A DNA stretch of 64,000 bases, taken from the NCBI GenBank assembly GCA_902765005.1, contig CACWYB010000007.1:1-64000 (forward strand), read 5' to 3'. Position numbers and translations under genes: made by a program. The notes under the pieces are model-generated. The model had not been told where the DNA came from, did no database searches, and saw nothing but the letters and a program-made list of their open reading frames with translations. Positions 57,831-64,000 of the stretch are shown here, piece after piece (the first letter of the stretch is position 1; each line of letters opens with the position of its first letter). This DNA comes from an uncultured Eubacteriales bacterium. GTDB lineage: Bacteria > Bacillota > Clostridia > Christensenellales > CAG-138.

Positions 57831-59165
57831 TCATAGACTCCTGAACCCCTCCCCCCGGGAGGGCGCCGCAGCGAAGGGGTCGTAGGCGGCGGGCGGCCTG
57901 CTCTGGGGCGGGGCGGGCCTGGGGTGCCGGCTCATCACCCCGTAGCGCAGGGCTTCCGGCGCGTGGTCCTCGCAGCTGTCGCTCACGTCCTCGTGGTTGT
58001 GCTCGTCATACACCAGCAGGGGCAGGGTGCGGATGAGCTCGGTGCACTGGGGGAAGATCACCAAACCCGGCGCCCCGTCCGCCCCGGGGGCCAGCGCCTC
58101 CCGCAGCCGCTGCCAGCCGTGGACGCGCCGGTTGTCCGCCGGCAGCAGGGGCACGCCGTTTCGGGCGAACACGTCGGCGATGCAGTCCCCCTCCGCCCCG
58201 GGCAGGCCCCGCTGCTGCCAGGCGTCCGGGCTGGCCACGGTGTAGGCGATCTTTTCGCCCAAGGAGAGCTCCCGGACCCGCTGGGCCACCCGGCTGGACA
58301 GGGTCTCGGTCACATACAGCTCCCGATACACCACCAGCTGCCCCTCCGGGCTCACCGCCAGCCACAGCACGCAGCAGGGGTCCTTGTAGCCCCAGTCCAT
58401 AGCCCGAAACCGCCGCCACCAGGCGGGGATGGGGAAGGGCTCCATCACATGGAGCCGCCGGGAGAACTCCGGGAAATACCGGCCCGAGAGCACGTCCCAG
58501 TCCCCCTCAAGGTGCGCCCGCCTCAGGTGCTCCGGGAGCTTCTGCAGGGTTTTGAGATACCCCGGGTCCCGCTCCATAAGCACCCGGTTGTCCGTGAGCC
58601 GGGCCGGGATGAAGGCGTAGTCCTCGGGCCGCTCCCCGGGGCCGTACCGCCTGTCGATGAACAGCCGCTTCACCCATTCGTGGCCCGGGCCGCCGGGGTT
58701 GCAGGTGTAGTACATCCGCGGGGAAAAGTCCGGCCGCACGGTACGGTTGCAGGTGGTGAGAAAGATCATCTGGCTTTCGGTGAAGTGGGTCGCCTCTTCC
58801 AACCCGATCACGTCGTATTCCTGCCCCTGATACCGATACACGTCCTTTTCCAGCTCGCAGTACCCCAGCTTGATGCGGGAGCCGTTGGGGAACAGGAAGC
58901 TCCGCTTGGTCTGGTTGTACTTCACCGCGCGCCCCAGCTCCTGCAGCAGGGGGACCACATGGTTCTCCTCCAGCTCCGGCAGCGTTCGCCTGAGCAGCAG
59001 CTCCTGCAGGCCCGGATACCGAAGGGCCAGCAGCACCAGCTTCCGGCGCATGGCCCAGCTCTTGCCCCCGCCCCGGGCGCCGCCGTAGGCCGTGTGGGGG
59101 GCGGTGGAAAGGAAGAAGGCCCGCTGCTTGGGGTTGGGCGTCCCGCATAGATGCAAGGTCTTCAT
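57831..59165 (-). CDS. Phage terminase large subunit
   Basis: 445 residues. ATPase: Walker A YGGARGGGKSWAMR, Walker B YDVIGLEEATHF, C-motif LTTCN. Nuclease: MDWGYKDPCC (catalytic Asp) and later GLVIFPQCTELIRTLP plus DEHNHEDVSDSCEDHA (further acidic residues). The complete set of motifs suggests an active packaging motor. The start overlaps the stop of the small-subunit gene (ATGA). Confidence 0.93.
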   Translation of the reverse strand: MKTLHLCGTPNPKQRAFFLSTAPHTAYGGARGGGKSWAMRRKLVLLALRYPGLQELLLRRTLPELEENHVVPLLQELGRAVKYNQTKRSFLFPNGSRIKLGYCELEKDVYRYQGQEYDVIGLEEATHFTESQMIFLTTCNRTVRPDFSPRMYYTCNPGGPGHEWVKRLFIDRRYGPGERPEDYAFIPARLTDNRVLMERDPGYLKTLQKLPEHLRRAHLEGDWDVLSGRYFPEFSRRLHVMEPFPIPAWWRRFRAMDWGYKDPCCVLWLAVSPEGQLVVYRELYVTETLSSRVAQRVRELSLGEKIAYTVASPDAWQQRGLPGAEGDCIADVFARNGVPLLPADNRRVHGWQRLREALAPGADGAPGLVIFPQCTELIRTLPLLVYDEHNHEDVSDSCEDHAPEALRYGVMSRHPRPAPPQSRPPAAYDPFAAAPSRGEGFRSL

Positions 59166-59602
59166 CGGCTGTACGCCTCCGCCTGCTCGTCCAGCACCAC
59201 CTGCAGCGGCGCCAGCTCCTCCTCCCGCTCCTCCACCAGCCCCAGCTCCTTCAGAGCCCCCTGGGCCACGGCGGCGGACAGCTCCCCCAGCAGCGCCCGC
59301 TCCTGGATGTAGGCCGCCACCCGGTTCAGCCCCCGGTGCAGGATGCGCCTGGTCCGCTCGTCTCCCTCCCTGTTGCGGACCGCGTCCAGCACCTCTCCGG
59401 CTGAGAGCTCCACCGCCTCCGACAGGCCGTAGAGAGTGTAGGGGATCTGCCGTTCCGAAAAGCCGCCGCCCTTCTGGGGGATCCGCTCCCGGGTCTGGTC
59501 GCACCGGGCAAAATAGGCCTCCATGGCCGCCTGCATCCTTTCAGGCCTCATCCGCTTTCTCATCCGCACCCTCCTTTCCCTGTCGGCAAGAAAAGGATAC
59601 AT
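59162..59602 (-). CDS. Putative phage terminase small subunit
   Basis: 146 residues, basic N-terminus (RERRVRMRKRMRPERM), a helix-turn-helix-like stretch (IPYTLYGLSEAVELSAGEVL, about residues 54-73) and a C-terminal coiled coil. Position directly before TerL with a 4-bp overlap supports TerS. GGGAGG precedes the ATG at 59602; a longer frame to 59638 lacks a ribosome site. Confidence 0.75.
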   Translation of the reverse strand: MYPFLADRERRVRMRKRMRPERMQAAMEAYFARCDQTRERIPQKGGGFSERQIPYTLYGLSEAVELSAGEVLDAVRNREGDERTRRILHRGLNRVAAYIQERALLGELSAAVAQGALKELGLVEEREEELAPLQVVLDEQAEAYSR

Positions 59603-59650
59603 CCAAAGGCCTCCCTCTTTTTCCGATAATAAGTTCATAGTTTTCTCACG

Positions 59651-59677
59651 AAAAAGACGGGCTCCCTTCGTTGCCCG
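59651..59677 (-). terminator. Terminator-like hairpin in the leader of the phage cassette
   Basis: Minus strand CGGGC-AACGAAGGGA-GCCCG followed by TCTTTTTC, about 50-75 bp before the terS start. The gene on its other side is divergent, so any cassette transcript starting further upstream would cross it. Confidence 0.5.
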
Positions 59678-59727
59678 CCGTTCGGATCTGTGATATGCTC
59701 CTTGTATCTTGGAAAGGTATCTGCCCT

Positions 59728-61008
59728 ATGAAAAAAGTCCTTTGGGCCCTGGCGCCCCTGCTGTTCCTCCTCCTTTGTCCGCTCCCCGCCCGGGCCGCGG
59801 ACGATGCCCGTTTGCCCAAAGGCAGGATCGCCGCCGAGCTTTCGGATGAGGACCCGACTCCCACGCCTATCCCGTCGCCTGACCCGGCAGCCGATCCCAC
59901 GCCTTCGCCCGCCATCCAATTCGTTCCGAACAGCTCCCTGCCCCTGCCCTGCCCGGAGTATCCCATCACCGAGAAGCGGGGCTTCGCCTACGGGGGCGAA
60001 GTCGTCTGCCCCCTGCCCCTCCTGCGCGTATCCGTCACCGTCAGCGACGAAGCGGGCAGCGCCCTGCTCACGGCGGAGAAGACCTTCGAGCCGGAGGAGG
60101 GCGTCACCTCCCTCCTCCTTCGCGACCCCACCTATCCCTTTGAGGACGAGAGCCTGTCCGCCCTGACGGACTTTGCCTCCCTGGCCCCGGGGACCTACAC
60201 CTTTTCCCTCCGGGCCGCCAGCACCGGGGAGGCGGACGCCCTGCTCTACGAAGCGCCCTTCACCGTCGTCCCCGCGGCCGGGACCCACACCCTGATCCCC
60301 AACGACCTTCGCGGCACCTACGGGGCGGCCCTAACCTATCTGGGGCCGGACGCCCTGCCCTTCCCCTACACCCTGGGTACCTTCGGTCAGATCCAGATCG
60401 ACGGCCGGTGGCTCAGCCAGAACTTCACCACCATCCAAACGCCCTTCAACGCCGCCTGGCGGGTGAACAAGGCCGCCGCGGAGAACTTCCGCCAGGCCCT
60501 GTCCTACCTGCGCAGCACTTATCTACGGGTGGACGGCAAGTGGGATTCCGGCGTGATCCGCCTGGACAAGCTCATCCGCTCCTACGGCGGCCCCCTCATC
60601 CCCCGGTTCGAGGAGAACACGCCCTTTTTGAGTCCCCATGTGCTGGGCCTGGCCGTGGACCTGAACCAAAGCACCGGCCTCAACGAGGCGGTGCCGGACA
60701 ACTGGGCCACCTTCTGCAAGGAGATCAGCGAGAATCTGATCTACAACGGCATCCGGGAGAAGAACGGCCTGCCCTATTATGATTTTACCTACACGGGCGA
60801 TTGGGGCACGGAGTACGCACAGGTGCCCACCATCCTGCAAAACTACCTGATCTACGAGCTGGCCTTCTACCGGGCGGGCTTCTTCTGGGGGGTCTACTAC
60901 GACCACACCTGCGACGCCAGCCACTTCGGCCTGGGGGAGTTCGACCCCGCCATCCACACCGATTCCCCCCTGGCCCTGCGAAAGGTCTACGAGTACATCG
61001 GCGAGTAG
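59728..61008 (+). CDS. Exported M15-type (VanY-like) D-Ala-D-Ala carboxypeptidase
   Basis: 426 residues. Signal peptide (1-23), a Thr-Pro linker (PTPTPIPSPDPAADPTPSPA), a beta-rich region (about 90-205), then a C-terminal M15-type domain with zinc motif SPHVLGLAVDLN (H-x6-D) and the later His in DASHFGLGEFD. These peptidases trim peptidoglycan cross-links outside the cell. The catalytic Glu-Trp-His segment is not typical (TCDASHFG), so activity is likely but not certain. AAAGG precedes the ATG. Its stop abuts the stop of the convergent gene (TAG/CTA). Confidence 0.8.
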   Translation: MKKVLWALAPLLFLLLCPLPARAADDARLPKGRIAAELSDEDPTPTPIPSPDPAADPTPSPAIQFVPNSSLPLPCPEYPITEKRGFAYGGEVVCPLPLLRVSVTVSDEAGSALLTAEKTFEPEEGVTSLLLRDPTYPFEDESLSALTDFASLAPGTYTFSLRAASTGEADALLYEAPFTVVPAAGTHTLIPNDLRGTYGAALTYLGPDALPFPYTLGTFGQIQIDGRWLSQNFTTIQTPFNAAWRVNKAAAENFRQALSYLRSTYLRVDGKWDSGVIRLDKLIRSYGGPLIPRFEENTPFLSPHVLGLAVDLNQSTGLNEAVPDNWATFCKEISENLIYNGIREKNGLPYYDFTYTGDWGTEYAQVPTILQNYLIYELAFYRAGFFWGVYYDHTCDASHFGLGEFDPAIHTDSPLALRKVYEYIGE

Positions 61009-61620
61009 CTACCGATCCCGCAGCCGGTTCAACAGCCGTTCCGTCTCGGAAAACCAGTCCCCCTTGGGCGTCGGCTCCGGCGTGGGATCCGGGTCAGGCT
61101 CCAGCGGCGGGTGGAGCAGATCCTCATACACCGCCCCGGCGTGCTGCACCAGCAGGCCGAAGTCCGCCGCCGCGGAAGCGCTGTCCTCCGGCGCCGGCAC
61201 GGACGTCTCTTCCGCCGGCTCAGGCAGAGGCGGTTCCGGCGCCGGCTCCGGTTCGGTCTCCGGGTCAGGGGCCGGGGCAGGCTCCGGCTCAGACGCGGGC
61301 TCCGGCTCAGGCGCGGGCTCCGGCTCAGGCACAGGCATAGGCTGCTCCGCCGGCGTGCGCCCGGCCGTTCGGCCCAGCAGCTCTGCCCCGGTCAGCTTCA
61401 CTCCGGGCATACAGCCCCAGGCAATAGGCCGCGGGCCCTGTAGTACCACCGCCCCCAGGGGCTTTTGCGTCAGGGCCTGCTCCTCCTCCCCCAAAGCCAC
61501 CGTTTCTCCGTTTTCCAGTACCAGCGTGCAGGGGCAGCTGCTCCGGGCCCGGCCGTTCTCCAGCCGCACGCAGCCCGCCGTCCGCCCCGATTCTTCCTTC
61601 AGCACAAAATAGACGATCAT
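61009..61620 (-). CDS. Low-complexity hypothetical protein with a beta N-domain
   Basis: About 203 residues. Residues 1-95 form a small domain (VRLENGRARSSCPCTLVLEN). The middle (about 100-150) is a tandem PEPEPAPEPEPASEPEP repeat, and the end is a helix (FSETERLLNRLRDR). No signal peptide. The ATG at 61620 was chosen because GGAGG lies 5 nt upstream; an ATG four codons earlier overlaps that site. Function unknown. Confidence 0.6.
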   Translation of the reverse strand: MIVYFVLKEESGRTAGCVRLENGRARSSCPCTLVLENGETVALGEEEQALTQKPLGAVVLQGPRPIAWGCMPGVKLTGAELLGRTAGRTPAEQPMPVPEPEPAPEPEPASEPEPAPAPDPETEPEPAPEPPLPEPAEETSVPAPEDSASAAADFGLLVQHAGAVYEDLLHPPLEPDPDPTPEPTPKGDWFSETERLLNRLRDR

Positions 61621-61696
61621 CTCAGCCTCCATATTACCGTTTATTCCTATTGTATCCAGCTCGGTTTTGTTGTATGATGAATTGATTTAAAGGAAA

Positions 61697-61850
61697 GAAT
61701 GGAAGCCTCCTTCCCTTTTCTTGGAAGAAAAGGGAAGACCAAAAGAACTTTAAGCAAGATAAGCTTTTCTTCGTCTAACCCTATTTCTCTTCCTGCGCTT
61801 TTCTTTTTGGGCGACTTTTTCTTTCACCGAAAAGAAAAAGTCGCAAAAAA
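61697..61850 (+). repeat. Interspersed two-hairpin element, copy L
   Basis: Hairpin 1 at 61710-61737 (CTTCCCTTTTCTT / AAGAAAAGGGAAG), ACCAAAAGAACTTTAAG, then CTTCCTGCGCTTTTC and hairpin 2 at 61811-61844 (outer stem GCGACT/AGTCGC). Lies in the gap before rqcP. Confidence 0.9.
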
Positions 61851-61870
61851 TAAAACGAAAAGGTACCCTT

Positions 61871-62119
61871 ATGCGCTTAGACAAATTCTTGAAGGTCTCC
61901 CGCATCATCAAGCGGCGGACCGTGGCCAACGAGGCGGCCGGCGCCGGCCGCATCAGCATCAACGGCAAGGTAGCAAAGCCCGCCAGCGAGGTAAAACCGG
62001 GGGACACCCTGGATATCCTGCTGGGCGGCCGCCACATGCTGGTAAAGGTGAACGCCACCCCCGAGGTGGTCCGCAAGGAGGAGGCGGACGGGCTCTACAC
62101 CGTCCTGCCCGAAGCATGA
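61871..62119 (+). CDS. rqcP: S4-domain RNA-binding protein RqcP
   Basis: 82 residues. An S4 domain: MRLDKFLKVSRIIKRRTVANEA, ISINGKVAKPASEVKPGD. This matches RqcP (YabO/Hsp15-like), which works with RqcH in adding alanine tails to stalled nascent chains on 50S subunits. AAAAGG lies before the ATG. The stop overlaps the ispDF start (ATGA). In Bacillus it lies in a different context (between yabN and divIC), so the link to ispDF is notable. Confidence 0.9.
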   Translation: MRLDKFLKVSRIIKRRTVANEAAGAGRISINGKVAKPASEVKPGDTLDILLGGRHMLVKVNATPEVVRKEEADGLYTVLPEA

Positions 62120-63225
62120 GCGTCATCGGCATCCTGCTTTGCGGCGGCAGCAGCCAGCGCATGGGCTTCAACAAGCTGACCACCCCCCTGGGCGGGTCCA
62201 CGGCCCTGACCCGCAGCGCCGCCCTGCTGTGGGTCAGCGGCTGCGATCGGCTGGTGATCGCCGTCACCCCGGATACCCGGCCCGCGGCGGAGGCCCTGAC
62301 CGCCCCCGTGCCCGTGACCCTCTGCGAGGGGGGCAGCACCCGGGGCCAGTCGGTGTTGAACGCCCTGCGCGCCAGCCAGGGCCGACCCGGGGACATCGCC
62401 GTCATCCACGACGCCGCCCGGTGCTTCCAGATGGAAGCCGCCGTCCGGGCCGCCATCGAGAGCGCCCGAACCAACGGAAGCGGCATCGCGTCGGTGCCCA
62501 TGGCGGACTCCGTGTTCAATCGGGAAACCCAATCGCCCCTGGACCGGTCGAAGCTCATCCGCACCCAAACCCCCCAGGCCTTCCGCTTTGAGGAGATCCT
62601 CTCCGCCTACGAGCAGGCCGGCCCCGAGACCGCCACGGACGACGCCGCCCTCTACGCCCGGTTCATCGGCCCCCTCACCTTCACCCCCGGCAGCACCACG
62701 GGCTACAAGCTCACCACCCCCGAAGACTGGGCCTTTGCCCAGGCCAGCTGCTTCCGCCCCCGGACGGGCATGGGCTTCGACACCCACGTTTTGGGCGAGG
62801 GCCGCAAGCTCATCCTGGGCGGGGTGGACATCCCCTTTGAGAAGGGGCTCATCGCCCACTCCGACGGAGACGTGCTCCTCCACGCCCTCATGGACGCCCT
62901 TCTGGGCGCCGCCAGCCTGGGCGACATCGGCCATCTGTTCCCGGACAAGGACCCGCAATATGAGAACATATCCAGCCGCATCCTTTTGCGGGAGGTGGCC
63001 CGGCGACTCCGGGAGAAGGGGCTCACCGTCTTCCATGTGGACGTGACGGTCATCTGTCAGCGGCCCAAGCTGGCCCCCTACTTCCCCCAGGCCATCGAGA
63101 ATATCGCGGCGGACCTGAGCATCCGTCCGGAGCAGGTGTCCCTGAAGGCCACCACCACCGAGGGCATGAACGACGAGGGCCGGGGCCTGTGCATCAGCGC
63201 CCAGGCTGTGGCGAACCTTTTTTAA
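62116..63225 (+). CDS. ispDF: Bifunctional MEP cytidylyltransferase / MECDP synthase (IspDF)
   Basis: 369 residues joining two enzymes of the non-mevalonate isoprenoid pathway. IspD (about 1-215): [14 protein letters not shown] nucleotide loop, HDAARC, TQTPQAF. IspF (about 220-369): [39 protein letters not shown] metal site, [14 protein letters not shown]. The intermediate enzyme IspE is not in the window. The frame extends far upstream but the ATG overlapping the rqcP stop is the natural start. Confidence 0.95.
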   Translation: MSVIGILLCGGSSQRMGFNKLTTPLGGSTALTRSAALLWVSGCDRLVIAVTPDTRPAAEALTAPVPVTLCEGGSTRGQSVLNALRASQGRPGDIAVIHDAARCFQMEAAVRAAIESARTNGSGIASVPMADSVFNRETQSPLDRSKLIRTQTPQAFRFEEILSAYEQAGPETATDDAALYARFIGPLTFTPGSTTGYKLTTPEDWAFAQASCFRPRTGMGFDTHVLGEGRKLILGGVDIPFEKGLIAHSDGDVLLHALMDALLGAASLGDIGHLFPDKDPQYENISSRILLREVARRLREKGLTVFHVDVTVICQRPKLAPYFPQAIENIAADLSIRPEQVSLKATTTEGMNDEGRGLCISAQAVANLF

Positions 63226-63233
63226 TGGAAGGA

Positions 63234-63385
63234 TTGAAAGCTCACAACTTTTCTTTCAAGAAAAGTTGTGCAAAAGTACTTTAGGAAGAGAAACGTTTTT
63301 TCTTCGTCTACCCCCATTTTCTTCCTGAGCTTTTCTTTTTCCGCCGCTTTTCTTTTCACCGAAAAGAAAAAGCGGCAAAGACAAA
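63234..63385 (+). repeat. Interspersed two-hairpin element, copy M
   Basis: TTGAAAGCT; hairpin 1 at 63243-63270 (CACAACTTTTCTT / AAGAAAAGTTGTG); AAAGTACTTTAGGAAG; CTTCCTGAGCTTTTC; hairpin 2 at 63343-63376 (outer stem GCCGC/GCGGC). Separates ispDF and uvrA. Confidence 0.9.
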
Positions 63386-63402
63386 AACAACAAAGGAATC
63401 CT

Positions 63403-64000
63403 ATGGACAACATCATCATCCGGGGCGCCCGGGAACACAACCTGAAGAACATCGACCTCATCATCCCCCGGGACAAGCTCATCGTCTTCACGGGCCTTTC
63501 CGGCTCCGGCAAAAGCTCCCTGGCTTTCGACACCATCTACGCCGAGGGCCAGCGCCGCTACGTGGAGAGCCTGTCCTCCTACGCCCGCCAGTTCATCGGC
63601 CAAATGGAGAAGCCGGAGGTGGACGCCATCGAAGGCCTGTCCCCCGCCATCTCCATTGACCAAAAGAGCACCAGCAACAACCCCCGCTCCACCGTGGGCA
63701 CGGTGACGGAGATCTACGACTACCTGCGCCTCCTCTACGCCCGCTGCGGCACCCCCCACTGCCCCAAGTGCGGCCGGGTCATCGAAAAGCAGAGCATCGA
63801 CACCGTGGTGGATCACGTCATGGACCTGCCAGCCGGCACGAAGATCCAGCTCCTTGCTCCCTGCATCCGGGGCAAAAAGGGCGAGCACGCCAAGGTCCTG
63901 GAAGGTCTGCGCAAGGAAGGCTACGCCCGGGCCCGGGTGGACGGGGAGGTTTACGATCTGGACGAGACCCCCGCTCTCGATAAGCAAAAGAAGCACACCA
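63403..64000 (+). CDS. uvrA: Excinuclease ABC subunit A, N-terminal part (runs off window)
   Basis: The first about 199 codons of UvrA, the damage-recognition ATPase of nucleotide excision repair. Begins [19 protein letters not shown], then Walker [33 protein letters not shown], and the first zinc-finger half HCPKCGR. Everything agrees with the family start. AAAGGA precedes the ATG. No stop before the window edge. Confidence 0.97.
   Translation, partial: MDNIIIRGAREHNLKNIDLIIPRDKLIVFTGLSGSGKSSLAFDTIYAEGQRRYVESLSSYARQFIGQMEKPEVDAIEGLSPAISIDQKSTSNNPRSTVGTVTEIYDYLRLLYARCGTPHCPKCGRVIEKQSIDTVVDHVMDLPAGTKIQLLAPCIRGKKGEHAKVLEGLRKEGYARARVDGEVYDLDETPALDKQKKHT

Noticed and set aside
61060-61340. Tandem DNA repeat as a mobile element
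   Set aside because: It encodes the Pro-Glu-Pro repeat of the hypothetical protein in frame.
61699-62115. Upstream extension of ispDF
   Set aside because: It translates the hairpin repeat and rqcP in another frame; the ATG overlapping the rqcP stop is the natural start.
1-64000. tRNA or rRNA genes
   Set aside because: No cloverleaf with a GTTCGA-type T-loop or rRNA core motif was noticed on either strand while reading; a tRNAscan run would settle it.

Overview
The window is a stretch of bacterial chromosome from a high-GC Bacillota (Firmicutes). The likeliest source is an uncultured, gut-type member of class Clostridia (Christensenellales or Oscillospirales-like). The pointers are: the dnaX-ebfC-recR order; a lysine riboswitch on lysA and a TPP riboswitch on thiT, both ending in intrinsic terminators; YtxC-like and CwlD-like sporulation proteins; RqcP, YitT, YugP, YsxC, UPF0340 and YhfC homologues; a fused IspDF; and cell-surface proteins with Thr-Pro-rich stalks. 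The lineage is inferred from gene content only. No rRNA or tRNA gene was seen.

Layout. 1-13.1 kb is housekeeping: the end of an SPFH/zinc-ribbon gene, yqeC, ridA, ung, a phage-type HTH gene, ksgA, a membrane protein, riboswitch-controlled lysA, an AT-rich HNH gene, recR-ebfC-dnaX, a ytxC-like gene and mutY. 13.1-13.5 kb holds a strong promoter and a roughly 200-nt structured RNA ahead of a small zinc-ribbon gene. 13.8-18.9 kb has two large divergent surface proteins, both ending in a phosphodiester glycosidase (NAGPA) domain. 19-30.9 kb has a MATE transporter, hydrolase, HtrA protease, nucleobase permease, TldD/TldE pair, a MATE-ATPase fusion and a merR-ybjQ-yhfC operon. 30.9-37.06 kb is a lower-GC pyrimidine island (pyrBI-pyrE-pyrF-pyrDK-pyrC). 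37.2-50.9 kb has envelope genes, thiT, asnS, alaX, cwlD-like, ysxC and an mreB homologue. 51.4-59.6 kb is a compact phage packaging and capsid cassette with no integrase, replication, lysis or tail genes. 59.7-64 kb has an M15 peptidase, rqcP, ispDF and the start of uvrA.

Several signals go beyond gene content. (1) A family of about 14 interspersed intergenic elements is present. Full copies are about 150 bp and carry two hairpins whose inner arms are conserved while the outer stem changes in a base-paired way between copies. (2) The pyrimidine island lies inside the hairpin loop of one such copy and is bounded by an 8-bp direct repeat. Its operon starts with a short leader ORF, a T-rich tract and a terminator, the architecture of UTP-sensitive pyrBI attenuation in enterobacteria. 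(3) At least seven genes have a -10 box about 6-9 nt before the start codon and no Shine-Dalgarno sequence, which predicts leaderless mRNAs. (4) The structured RNA before the zinc-ribbon gene and the orphan capsid cassette are the other strongest candidates for unrecognised biology. All calls come from reading the sequence; no database search was run.
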